Below the pieces are notes generated by a model. It was not told the DNA's origin. It did not search any database and worked only from the letters and a program-made list of their open reading frames with translations. The position numbers were made by a program, and so were the translations under genes. A stretch of 50,932 nucleotides of DNA from positions 1 to 50,932 of the forward strand of contig JAUIED010000012.1 in NCBI GenBank assembly GCA_030428905.1, read 5' to 3'. Positions 9,102 to 17,771 of the stretch are shown piece by piece (the first letter of the stretch is position 1; every line of letters begins with the position of its first letter). This stretch comes from Gammaproteobacteria bacterium (GTDB taxonomy: Bacteria > Pseudomonadota > Gammaproteobacteria > Pseudomonadales > Azotimanducaceae).

Positions 9102-11035
9102 TCGTTTACGAAGCGCTGCGCGGGGAGTTCACGGAAGATGTGTTCTCCAATGTCATCGAACAGCGCATTCTCGAGGCATACCAACGCCAGACCGGCGCCT
9201 CGACGAGCCAATCTGAAGTGGAGTCCTGGAAGAACTCCATGCAGTACATGAACAACGCCCTGCAGAGCGCTGCTATCCCCGCGGACGCGGGCGTGGCGAT
9301 CGAGTTCACCATTCCGCAGTCCTCCAAGCGCATTGATTTCCTGCTGACCGGGCGGGATGCGCAGGACCGGGACACCGCGGTGATCGTCGAGCTCAAACAG
9401 TGGTCCGAAGCGTTACCCACAGGCAAGGACGCGGTGGTTGCGACCTTTCTTGGAGGGGCTGTGCGGGAGGTGCTGCACCCGTCGTATCAGGCATGGACGT
9501 ACGCCGCGCTGATAGGCGATTTCAACGAGGCCGCGCACGATGGACGCATTCGGCTGCAGCCGTGTGCCTATCTGCACAACATGGTCGCGGATGCCGCACT
9601 CAAGGACGACTTCTATGCGCAGCACCTCGAAAGAGCGCCGTTGTTCTCCCGCGGTGACAGCCAGGCGTTGCAGGCGTTCCTGCGCAGGCACATTCGCAAG
9701 GGCGACCGCAAGCGCGTGCTATACCGGCTGGAGCAGGGTCGGCTCAAGCCGTCGAAAAGTCTGGCGGAACACCTTGCCTCGCTACTCCAGGGTAATCGTG
9801 AATTTGTTCTGATCGATGAGCAGAAGCAGGTCTACGAACAGGCGCTGAGCATGGCGGCTGCGGCGCAGCAGGGCGCGAAGCAGGTGTTGATTGTCGAGGG
9901 TGGTCCAGGCACGGGGAAATCCGTGGTGGCGATCAATCTTCTGGTGGCGCTGACCGGCAGGGAGTTGGTGGCGCAGTATGTGACACGCAACGCCGCACCC
10001 CGGGCGGTGTTTCAGGCCAAGCTCGCCGGCACCATGCGCAAGACCCACATCACCAATCTGTTCAAGTCGTCCGGTTCTTACGTGGATGCGCCTGCGGACA
10101 TGATCGATGTGCTCATCGTCGATGAGGCGCATCGGCTCAACGAGAAGTCCGGCATGTATGGAAATCTCGGCGAGCACCAGGTGGCGGAGATCATCCGTGC
10201 CGCGAAGCTGAGTGTGTTTTTCGTAGATGATGATCAGCGCGTCACCATGCAGGATGTGGGCGAGAAAGCCCTGCTGCGCAGCATGGCGGAACGGGAAGGT
10301 GCGTCCGTACAGGAGATGGCGTTGACCTCGCAGTTTCGCTGCAACGGCTCCGACGGCTATCTCGCCTGGGTCAACCATGTGCTCGGCGTACGTGCGTCGG
10401 CCAACACGACGCTGGGTGGGTTGGATTATCACTTCGAGGTGTGCGACTCACCCCACGCGTTGCGTGAACGCATCGTCGCGCACAACGCGGTGAACAACCG
10501 CAGCCGCATGGTGGCTGGCTACTGCTGGGACTGGAAGGGCAAGAAAGACCCGAGCATCCGCGACGTGGTGATGGCGGAGTACGGTTTTGCGGCGCGCTGG
10601 AACCTGGACAAGGACGGCGGTCTTTGGATCATGCAGCCGGACTCAGTGGAGGAAGTGGGCTGCATTCATACCTGTCAGGGCCTGGAGTTGGACTACGTGG
10701 GGGTGATCATCGGTCCGGACCTTCTGGTGAGAGGTGGTCAGATCGTGACGGACGCTTCGCAAAGATCGTCCCAGGATCGTTCCATCCGAGGGTACAAGTC
10801 CTGGCTCAAGAGAGATCCACAGGCTGCCCGCAACGCGGCGGACCGCATCATCAGAAACACCTATCGCACGCTGCTGACCCGCGGCATGAAGGGTTGTTAC
10901 CTGTTCTGCACCGACCCGGAGACGAACGCGTACTTCAGGCAGGCAGCGTCAGGGGGTATGGAGCCCGGAGCGCTGGCCATGGTGGCCGAAGATGCGGTCA
11001 GCTACACAACCGACGGTGACGGCAACACCCGATAG
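9098..11035 (+). CDS. DUF2075-type nuclease-helicase fusion protein
   Basis: 645-aa protein of two parts. The N-terminal 200 residues look like a PD-(D/E)xK nuclease: Asp80 (KRIDFLLTG), Glu98 and Lys100 (VIVELKQW), then QAWTY (131-135), the RecB-like QxxxY pattern. The rest is a P-loop superfamily-1-type helicase/ATPase of the DUF2075 or Schlafen-related class: Walker A GGPGTGKS (268-275), Walker B VDEAHRL (Asp342-Glu-Ala-His345), a SQFRCNGS motif and the late motifs CIHTCQGLELDYVGV and RTLLTRGMKGCYLF. It starts with GTG inside the mazG stop. No function is established from sequence; nucleic-acid repair or defence is the reasonable guess. Confidence 0.85.
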   Translation: MIVYEALRGEFTEDVFSNVIEQRILEAYQRQTGASTSQSEVESWKNSMQYMNNALQSAAIPADAGVAIEFTIPQSSKRIDFLLTGRDAQDRDTAVIVELKQWSEALPTGKDAVVATFLGGAVREVLHPSYQAWTYAALIGDFNEAAHDGRIRLQPCAYLHNMVADAALKDDFYAQHLERAPLFSRGDSQALQAFLRRHIRKGDRKRVLYRLEQGRLKPSKSLAEHLASLLQGNREFVLIDEQKQVYEQALSMAAAAQQGAKQVLIVEGGPGTGKSVVAINLLVALTGRELVAQYVTRNAAPRAVFQAKLAGTMRKTHITNLFKSSGSYVDAPADMIDVLIVDEAHRLNEKSGMYGNLGEHQVAEIIRAAKLSVFFVDDDQRVTMQDVGEKALLRSMAEREGASVQEMALTSQFRCNGSDGYLAWVNHVLGVRASANTTLGGLDYHFEVCDSPHALRERIVAHNAVNNRSRMVAGYCWDWKGKKDPSIRDVVMAEYGFAARWNLDKDGGLWIMQPDSVEEVGCIHTCQGLELDYVGVIIGPDLLVRGGQIVTDASQRSSQDRSIRGYKSWLKRDPQAARNAADRIIRNTYRTLLTRGMKGCYLFCTDPETNAYFRQAASGGMEPGALAMVAEDAVSYTTDGDGNTR

Positions 11036-11041
11036 CTGCCC

Positions 11042-11956
11042 TCAGATCTGATCGCCGTACTTCTCCGTATCTACACCCGAGTCGGTGGCGTCTGAAAGTG
11101 ACATGCCCATGCCCGGCCTCGGCATGCGTCCCAGCGCCATCTCCGGCGGCAGGACATCGCGGTTCGGCTCCTCGCTCTCAGGGTCCGAGTAGTAGCCGAG
11201 CGCGTAGTTGCCTTGCGTGTAGCCCAGGAGCTCCTGCAGCTCCGGGTCGAGATCTCTGGCGATGTGCGGCGGGCAGCTCAAATACTGGTTTTCCTCCTGA
11301 CGCAGCCAGCCCAGGCAATAGGTGATGTTCAGACCCAGGCGCGAATCCTGGGCGCGGTTTTCGCCGCCGGAGTGCAGCACGCTGCCGCTGTAGAGCAGCA
11401 CGCTGCCGGCTGCCATCTCTGCCTGGGTGATTTCTTCCGGCTGCGCGCGGCGCTGCCAGTCCCAGTGGTTGCTGCCGGGCACGACTCGGGTGGCACCGTT
11501 CTCTGCGGTGAAATCGGTGAGCGCCCAGATGGTGTTGAACTGCGGTTCGATGCTCTGCGGGATGTGCGTGCCCCACGCCAGGCGGTCGCGGTGCAGGATC
11601 TGCGCGCCCTGGCCTGGGTGGATGTAGATGGTTTGCGTCAGGTGCAGAATGATGCGCTCGGTGAACGGCGCCAGAAAAGCGCTGCCGGCGTCGAGCACGG
11701 CCCGGTTGGTAACCAGCGGTCGCACGGAAGGGCAGCGGGCGACCAGCGCGCCGGTGCGTTGGGTGCGCCGGCCGGTGAAGTCGTCGCTGCCCATGGGTGT
11801 GCGGTTGATGTGCGCAGACAGGTCGGCGGTGATGGTTGCCAGGTCGTCCTTTCCCAGAACACCGGTCAGGATGGCAGCGCCGTCGCGCTCTACCACCTGG
11901 CGGATGTAGTCGGGATCGCTGCCGTATGGGATGTTCTCGAGCTTCATGTAATTCAA
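11042..11956 (-). CDS. Phytanoyl-CoA dioxygenase (PhyH) family protein
   Basis: Non-heme Fe(II)/2-oxoglutarate oxygenase of 304 aa. The iron-binding facial triad is visible: His122 and Asp124 (ILHRDRLAWG) and His195 (SVLHSGGENR), with Arg206 as the likely 2-oxoglutarate anchor. Members of this family hydroxylate varied small molecules, so the substrate is open. The ATG overlaps the stop of the upstream nitronate monooxygenase gene by 4 nt, making a coupled pair on the minus strand. The stop lies 6 bp from the stop of the convergent nuclease-helicase gene. Confidence 0.87.
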   Translation of the reverse strand: MNYMKLENIPYGSDPDYIRQVVERDGAAILTGVLGKDDLATITADLSAHINRTPMGSDDFTGRRTQRTGALVARCPSVRPLVTNRAVLDAGSAFLAPFTERIILHLTQTIYIHPGQGAQILHRDRLAWGTHIPQSIEPQFNTIWALTDFTAENGATRVVPGSNHWDWQRRAQPEEITQAEMAAGSVLLYSGSVLHSGGENRAQDSRLGLNITYCLGWLRQEENQYLSCPPHIARDLDPELQELLGYTQGNYALGYYSDPESEEPNRDVLPPEMALGRMPRPGMGMSLSDATDSGVDTEKYGDQI

Positions 11957-12930
11957 CCCGTCAGACGGCCGAGTCGGCCATTGATGATTTCCTCGGCCTG
12001 GGCGCTGATGCGCGCCACGAGCTCGGCGCAGGTAGGGATGTCGTGCACCAGGCCCTGGCTCTGGCCCACCGTCCAGATGCCGCCGTCGATGTCGCCGCCT
12101 TCCAGGACGTTGGCGCGGCCGCGCACGCCGGCAACAAGCGCTTTCACGTCTTCGAAGGTCTTGCTGGCGTCCTGCTGGATGGCCACCACTTCCTCGGAGA
12201 CTGCGTTGCGGGCGACCCGTGCGGTGTTGCGCAACGTGCGGTTGATGAGCCGTGTGTCGCGCTCGGTGTTGTCGACGATGGCCTGCTTGACGTTGGCGTG
12301 AATCTTCGCTTCCTGTGTTGCCAGAAACCGGGTGCCCATGTTCACGCCCTCGGCGCCCAGCGATAGCGCTGCCACCAGGCTGCGGCCATCGGCCATGCCG
12401 CCTGAGGCGATTACCGGGATGTCTACCGCATCCACCGTGGCCGGCAACAGCACCATCAGTGTCACATCGTCTTCACCGGGATGGCCGGCGCACTCGAAGC
12501 CGTCGATGCTGATGACGTCCACGCCCAGGCGCGCCGCGCTGACCGAATGGCGCACGGAGGTGCACTTGTGAATCACCTTCACCCCAGCCGCCTTGAAGTC
12601 CGGCAGGTGCGGCTCCGGGCTGCGCCCGGCGGTCTCCACCACTTTCACCCCGGTTTCGATGATGGCGCGGCGGTACTCATCGTAGGGAATGGGGTTGATG
12701 GACGGCAGGATGGTCATGTTGACACCGAACGGCTTGTCGGTGAGCTCGCGGGTGTGCTCGATTTCTTTTGCCAGCGCCTCGGCTGTGGGGAACATGTGCG
12801 CGGTGATGAAACCCAGGGCGCCGGCGTTGGCCACGGCTGCCACCAGGTCGCCGTAGCCTACCCCCGTCATGCCGCCCATGGTGATGGGTGTTTCGACGCC
12901 AAACATTTCGGTGAATCGGGTCCTGATCAC
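11953..12930 (-). CDS. Nitronate monooxygenase (2-nitropropane dioxygenase) family
   Basis: FMN-dependent TIM-barrel enzyme of 325 aa that oxidises alkyl nitronates, or a related flavoenzyme. It shows PITMGGMTGVGYG at the N terminus, SIDGFECAGHPG with the likely catalytic His150, and the FMN-phosphate segment ASGGMADGRSLVAALSLGA. A GTG start at 12930 is chosen because AGGAG lies 6 nt upstream; an ATG 11 codons earlier has no such site. The stop overlaps the PhyH start, so the two oxygenases are probably made together. A divergent MFS gene starts under 100 bp upstream. Confidence 0.87.
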   Translation of the reverse strand: MIRTRFTEMFGVETPITMGGMTGVGYGDLVAAVANAGALGFITAHMFPTAEALAKEIEHTRELTDKPFGVNMTILPSINPIPYDEYRRAIIETGVKVVETAGRSPEPHLPDFKAAGVKVIHKCTSVRHSVSAARLGVDVISIDGFECAGHPGEDDVTLMVLLPATVDAVDIPVIASGGMADGRSLVAALSLGAEGVNMGTRFLATQEAKIHANVKQAIVDNTERDTRLINRTLRNTARVARNAVSEEVVAIQQDASKTFEDVKALVAGVRGRANVLEGGDIDGGIWTVGQSQGLVHDIPTCAELVARISAQAEEIINGRLGRLTG

Positions 12931-13021
12931 GTGAAGCTCCTGCGGTTGCAAAGCTTTGAGCATATCAAGGACATGTGGAGGGTGCTGCGTTCGTTGAAAC
13001 CCCCGTATGATGGGCGGTTCC

Positions 13022-14290
13022 ATGATCACCGAATCTCTACACCGTCTGGACGCCATGATGCGTCCCGGCGGACGCGTGTTCTACGGCTGGTGGATCGTGC
13101 TCACCGCCGGCGGCGTGCAATGGTTCTCCGCGCTGCTGTGGATGTCGTCCTATGGCGCCTACGTGGTGCTGCTGCAGGCGGAGTTCGAATGGAGCAAGGC
13201 GGCGCTGTCCGGTGCATTTGCGCTCACCCGCATCGAGAGCGGCATACTCGGCCCACTGCAGGGTTGGCTGGTGGACCGGTTCGGTCCGCGTCCCATTCTG
13301 AGCGTCGGTATGGCGCTCTTTGGCCTTGGCTTCGTACTCTTCAGCCAGGTGCAGGACATCGTTTCGTTCTATCTCTCCTTCGTGCTCATCGCGCTCGGCG
13401 CGAGCCTCGGTGGCTACGCCACGCTCATGGTGTCGCTGGTGAACTGGTTTCGCCGCTATCGCGGCACGGCGGTGTCGTGGTCGCAGCTCGGCTATTCGCT
13501 CGGTGGTCTGTGTGTGCCGCTGCTGGCCCTGGCGCTGGAGGCCTACGGCTGGCGCGCCGTGGCGCTGGCCAGCGGCGTAATCATCTGGGTGGTAGGTCTG
13601 CCCGTGGTGCAGCTCGTGCGGCACCGGCCGGAGGATTATGGTCAGCGGCCGGACGGCGTGGCGACCAGTGCCGAGGCGGCAGCGCATGCGCAGGATGGGG
13701 TGGAGTTCACCGCCCGACAGGCCATGGCCACGGCGACGTTCTGGTTCATCTCGCTGGGGCACGCCCTGGCGCTGCTCATCGTGTCGTCGGTGATGGTGCA
13801 TCTCATCCCGCATCTCACCGAAGGGCAGGGCTTCAGTCTGATCGGTGCCTCCCAGGTGGTGCTGGGGCTGACGTTGTTTCAGATGGTGGGTCAGACCGCT
13901 GGCGGCGTGATTGGTGATCGGTTCGACAAGCGGCTGGTGTGCGTGTGGTGCATGGTGGCGCACACGCTCGGCATGCTGCTGATTACCTACACCACCTCCA
14001 TGCTGGGTGTGGTGGTGTTCTGCGCGCTGCATGGTCTGGCGTGGGGCATCCGCGGGCCGTTGATGGTGGCCATGCGCGCCGATTATTTCGGTACCCGCGC
14101 GTTCGGCACGATCATGGGTTTTTCATCGCTGGTGGTGATGTTCGGCATGTCTGGTGGGCCGATCGTTGCCGGCGTGCTGGCCGACATCTACGGCGACTAT
14201 CAGATGGGCTTCACGATCCTTGCGGGTTTTGCGTTGTTGGGTTCGCTGTGTTTTCTGGCGGCAACGCCGCCGCCCCCTCCTGCGCGGTGA
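13022..14290 (+). CDS. MFS transporter, monocarboxylate/OFA-like
   Basis: Major facilitator of about 422 aa with 12 predicted helices. The RVFYGWWIV opening and the loop motif WLVDRFGPRPIL resemble the monocarboxylate/oxalate-formate antiporter branch. A second signature GVIGDRFDKRLV begins the C-terminal half. The start is uncertain: ATGs at 13007, 13010 and 13022 are all possible and none has a clear ribosome-binding site. The 3' end overlaps the convergent GPH carrier gene by 80 bp. The substrate is unknown. Confidence 0.83.
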   Translation: MITESLHRLDAMMRPGGRVFYGWWIVLTAGGVQWFSALLWMSSYGAYVVLLQAEFEWSKAALSGAFALTRIESGILGPLQGWLVDRFGPRPILSVGMALFGLGFVLFSQVQDIVSFYLSFVLIALGASLGGYATLMVSLVNWFRRYRGTAVSWSQLGYSLGGLCVPLLALALEAYGWRAVALASGVIIWVVGLPVVQLVRHRPEDYGQRPDGVATSAEAAAHAQDGVEFTARQAMATATFWFISLGHALALLIVSSVMVHLIPHLTEGQGFSLIGASQVVLGLTLFQMVGQTAGGVIGDRFDKRLVCVWCMVAHTLGMLLITYTTSMLGVVVFCALHGLAWGIRGPLMVAMRADYFGTRAFGTIMGFSSLVVMFGMSGGPIVAGVLADIYGDYQMGFTILAGFALLGSLCFLAATPPPPPAR

Positions 14291-15704
14291 GCTTTCGCGC
14301 GCGCAGCCCCTCGATCACTGCATGGTGTTTTTCGCGGGTGAGCGGATAGAAGCCGAGGATGACCAGCGCCGTCACCCAGAAGATGAAGATCCCCGGCCCC
14401 ACGGCGATACCCAGCGCGTCCACGGTGCTGGCGTCTACCTCGCCGGGCAGCGCCCGTGCAGGGAAAGCGATGACATCCAGCGCTACACCGGCGATGAAGC
14501 CGCCGATGCCGGAGGTGGCCTTCGACAGCAGCGACCAGGCGGCGTTGAACATGCCCTCCTGACGTACCCCGTAGTCTCGTTCGTTGAGGTCGATGGTGTC
14601 GGCGATCATCGACCCCGCGACGATCATCACCACCACCGCAACGAACACGATGAAGCCGGTGTAGGCGACAATGATTGGCAGCAGGAGCGCACTGTCGTTG
14701 GCCGGCATGAGGTCGAACAATCGCAGCGTCACCGGCAGCGGACCAATGAACGTGATCGAGGCCATGGTCCACGTCATCACCGTCTTCTTGTCGCTGCGGC
14801 GTGACAGAACGGGAGTGACGGCAAATGCCAACACCGTAGCGACGGCGGCCGCCGCCACCGCCACGGCGATTTCGTCGGTGGAAAACTCCCAGTAATACGT
14901 GGTGACGTAGAGGTTCATCACGTCGGTAAAGCCGGTCGCCGTCGCCACGATCAGAATCATCAGCACGAGCACGAGATAGGCCCGATTGGAGAACACCTGT
15001 TTGAGCTCGCGGAAAAACTGCGTAAAAGAAAAGTGCTGACCCGGTGCGGGCTGGTGCAGTTGCGGGATCAGGCGGTGCGTGCCGATCGCGCAGATGAGGA
15101 TGGCGACGATGATGACGGCGCCGCAGAGCAGCGCGTAGTCGCCGTAGGCGGCAGCGTTCAACCGACCGTCCGGGTAGGCCTCGGAAGGTGCGAAGAACAC
15201 CAGATAGCCCACTTGTGCTGCCGCCAGACCGCCCAGCCAACCCGCGAGGATGCGGAAGCTGACCAGGCCCGTGCGTTCGTCGTAGTCGTCGGTCAGCTCG
15301 GCGGTGAGGGAGCTGCTTGGCACCGCGTAGAAGGTCATCGCAACGCGCACGCCGATGGTGAACACCAGCATCCAGGCAAACTGCATGGTGGTGGAGGCGT
15401 CCGCTGGGGGGTTGAACAGCAGCACAAAACACACGCCCATGGGCAGAGCCGCGGCGTACATGAACGGGTGCCGGCGGCCCCAGCGTGACTGGAAGTGATC
15501 CGAGATGTGGCCCACCAGCGGATCGGTGACGGCATCGACGATCAGCGCCAGCAGGATCACGGTGCCGGCGGCGGAACCGGACAGGCCCACGACCTGGGTG
15601 TAGAAGAACAGCAGAAACGTGTTGAACGATGTGTTTTTCACGCCGTCGGAAATCGTTCCCGCGCCGAAGGCGATCTTGGTGTGGAGTGGTAGCTGCGCGC
15701 TCAT
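14211..15704 (-). CDS. GPH-family (MFS_2) sugar/cation symporter-like transporter
   Basis: Membrane carrier of 497 aa with about 12 helices. The N-terminal TKIAFGAGTISDGVKN and the DAVTDPLVGHISD motif are the signature of the glycoside-pentoside-hexuronide:cation symporter family, also found in lysolipid/terpenoid-linked carriers of marine Gammaproteobacteria. The proline-rich, polar C terminus is encoded opposite the end of the neighbouring MFS gene (80-bp tail-to-tail overlap). The substrate cannot be given. Confidence 0.87.
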   Translation of the reverse strand: MSAQLPLHTKIAFGAGTISDGVKNTSFNTFLLFFYTQVVGLSGSAAGTVILLALIVDAVTDPLVGHISDHFQSRWGRRHPFMYAAALPMGVCFVLLFNPPADASTTMQFAWMLVFTIGVRVAMTFYAVPSSSLTAELTDDYDERTGLVSFRILAGWLGGLAAAQVGYLVFFAPSEAYPDGRLNAAAYGDYALLCGAVIIVAILICAIGTHRLIPQLHQPAPGQHFSFTQFFRELKQVFSNRAYLVLVLMILIVATATGFTDVMNLYVTTYYWEFSTDEIAVAVAAAAVATVLAFAVTPVLSRRSDKKTVMTWTMASITFIGPLPVTLRLFDLMPANDSALLLPIIVAYTGFIVFVAVVVMIVAGSMIADTIDLNERDYGVRQEGMFNAAWSLLSKATSGIGGFIAGVALDVIAFPARALPGEVDASTVDALGIAVGPGIFIFWVTALVILGFYPLTREKHHAVIEGLRARKLTAQEGAAALPPENTANPTTQNPQGS

Positions 15705-15751
15705 GGCGGTGTCGGCCCGCGATCTCGCGGGCCTTGCGTTTCACATGCCGA

Positions 15752-17686
15752 TCAACGCCCCGTTGAAGCCGTTTGCCGTTGGTTCATCTGGTACAACTCC
15801 TCAGCATCCAGGCCGCCGTCTTCGTTCCGGTCGACCATCTTGAACCCTTGCACGAGACGCTTCTTCAGACGTTGGGGAAGTTCCTGCCAGCTCAGCTTGC
15901 CATCCATGTCCCGGTCGAGGAATCCCACCCACTGATAGGTTTCGGCGAGCTGCTTGTTGTGGATCGGCTCGGCGCTGGTCTCCTCCTGCCAGGCGTAGCT
16001 CACAGCACCGTAGAGCATCTCGTCCCAGCTCTGCAGGCCCCAGGGCACCTGCTTTTCCGGGTCCGGATTGCTGGGGTTGCGCGAGGAGTTGTCGTACACC
16101 GTCGCATGCACCAGACGCGTACCGGCCGGAATGGCTTTCGGCTTGGTGAACTCGTAAGTGCGCTGCCAATTGAAGTCGTAGTTCGGTACCGACAGGATCA
16201 CTTCACGCTCGCCGTTGGGGTAGGCCAGCTCAAAGCGCGACGCCTTGCCGCGGTAATGCGCGTGCGGCACCAGCGAGTAGATCAGTGCGTCCTTGTCGAA
16301 CTCGTAGTAGGCGGCTTCCTCATAAGCGGCATCATTCGGCGGGATGTTGATGGTCGGGTCGATCACCACGGTGTGCCGCAGGAAGTTCTTCGGCGGTGCA
16401 TCGTGGAAGTACAGGCCAACCTTCGTTTGGTCTGTGGCCTCTTTGCCGTAGGGCGTGTAGTGCATCTGGAACAGGAAGTGGGTGCCGGGCTCCACGTACA
16501 CACCGGTGCCCTCCGGCATCTGCGCCGACTCGTTACCGGGCGCGTAGCCGATGATGTAGTTGTCGAACACGCTTTCGTCGTCGCTGGGTATCGTTCCCGG
16601 GTCCGAAGCGCCCATCAGCACATGGTGTACGACCTTGCGATCTCCCGGCACGATGGTTGCGGCGCGAACCCACACCGGCTTGTCCAGCGGGTTCTCCACC
16701 GCCGGAAACTGGTAGTCGACCACGCCGCTGGCGGGCACCGTGAACGCCGGCACCTCGACGATCAGGTCGGGCTCACCCAGAGGCCACTCCACATACTCTA
16801 CCGGCGATTCTTTCAAAGGGTCCGGGCCGGTGCCGCGCGGGCTGCCGGCTTCGATCCAGTGCACGAGCGTCGCTGCCTGCGCATCGCTCAGGCTGCGGTC
16901 GCCGACGAAGGTGCCCACATGCGGGTCGGCGTGCCACGGCGGCATGCGTTTGGTGCGCAGCACTTCGCGGATCATCGGGGCGAAGCCGCGCACCATGTCG
17001 TAGCTCGACATGGCCCACGGCGCGATTCCGCCGTCGGTGTGGCACACCGCGCACTTTTCTTTGAGCAGCGGCGCGATGGTGTCGGTGTAGCTGATTTCTT
17101 CGTGTGCTTTATTGGCGTTGGCAAAATTGATCAGGCAGCCTTTGCCCGGCCGTTGGGCGACCTCTACAGGGCTGCCCTGCAGCACGGCGTTGATGGCGTC
17201 TGCAGCGTAGTGGGCGCCAGCCTCCTGCTTCTGCCGCTCGTAGTCGAGCCGGTCGTTGATCGGGCCGCGATAGGCGATCTCCCAGGTATTGGTATCGATG
17301 ATGAGCATTTCTGCGGTGCGCCGCAGGCCCAACGACTCGCCGATGAGTTGCGTGGTGTCATCGAGGATAGGCAGGTCGATGTTCCACTCGGCAGCTTCAC
17401 TGGCGATGCTCTGGCGCTCATCCTGCAGGTTACTGTTGAGCATGAGGAATCGAACGCTTGCATCGGCGAACTGCTCGCGCAGGGCCTTGAGGTCGATGTA
17501 GGCGTTGCGGGCGATCGGGCAGCCGTTACCCTGAATGAACAGTGCCAGCGCTTTGACGTCGCTCTGATAGTAGAGCTCGTGGGCCTTGCCGTGCTGATCA
17601 AGCAGCACGAAGTTGTCTACGGGTGCTGCGTGGGCGGCGGTGGCGAGGAGCGAAAGAAGGGCGCAAGCGGGCAGAAATCGTCGCAT
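15752..17686 (-). CDS. Secreted redoxin / cytochrome c / copper monooxygenase / EF-hand fusion
   Basis: 644-aa multidomain exported protein. Residues 1-20 are a signal peptide (cut near AHA-AP). Residues 22-180 are a thioredoxin-like redoxin domain with a single cysteine, Cys56 (GNGCPIARN). Residues 200-290 carry one heme c motif, Cys212-AVC-His216, plus the KRMPPWHADPH segment. Residues 305-565 resemble the type II copper ascorbate-dependent monooxygenase fold, with His354/355, His409 (QMHYTP), His475 and His477 (PHAHYRG) as likely copper ligands. Two EF-hand loops close the protein (DRDMDGKLSWQE and DRNEDGGLDAEE). It is probably a periplasmic oxidase or monooxygenase; the substrate is unknown. 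Confidence 0.85.
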   Translation of the reverse strand: MRRFLPACALLSLLATAAHAAPVDNFVLLDQHGKAHELYYQSDVKALALFIQGNGCPIARNAYIDLKALREQFADASVRFLMLNSNLQDERQSIASEAAEWNIDLPILDDTTQLIGESLGLRRTAEMLIIDTNTWEIAYRGPINDRLDYERQKQEAGAHYAADAINAVLQGSPVEVAQRPGKGCLINFANANKAHEEISYTDTIAPLLKEKCAVCHTDGGIAPWAMSSYDMVRGFAPMIREVLRTKRMPPWHADPHVGTFVGDRSLSDAQAATLVHWIEAGSPRGTGPDPLKESPVEYVEWPLGEPDLIVEVPAFTVPASGVVDYQFPAVENPLDKPVWVRAATIVPGDRKVVHHVLMGASDPGTIPSDDESVFDNYIIGYAPGNESAQMPEGTGVYVEPGTHFLFQMHYTPYGKEATDQTKVGLYFHDAPPKNFLRHTVVIDPTINIPPNDAAYEEAAYYEFDKDALIYSLVPHAHYRGKASRFELAYPNGEREVILSVPNYDFNWQRTYEFTKPKAIPAGTRLVHATVYDNSSRNPSNPDPEKQVPWGLQSWDEMLYGAVSYAWQEETSAEPIHNKQLAETYQWVGFLDRDMDGKLSWQELPQRLKKRLVQGFKMVDRNEDGGLDAEELYQMNQRQTASTGR

Positions 17687-17771
17687 GATGGCTGGCTCCG
17701 TTTCGATTGGTAACGCCTGATCATAGCGAAAAGTAGCAATCTGCGTTAGGGGTGCGGAGTCCGGTGCAGGC

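Noticed and set aside
13037-14032. 331-codon open frame opposite the MFS carrier, and similar long antisense frames such as 15773-17713 and 45173-46945 on the plus strand
   Set aside because: Histidine-, arginine- and glycine-rich shadow translations typical of high-GC DNA opposite well-supported genes.
17720-17725. TATGAT as a -10 box for the redoxin/monooxygenase gene
   Set aside because: No acceptable -35 hexamer at 16-18 nt.
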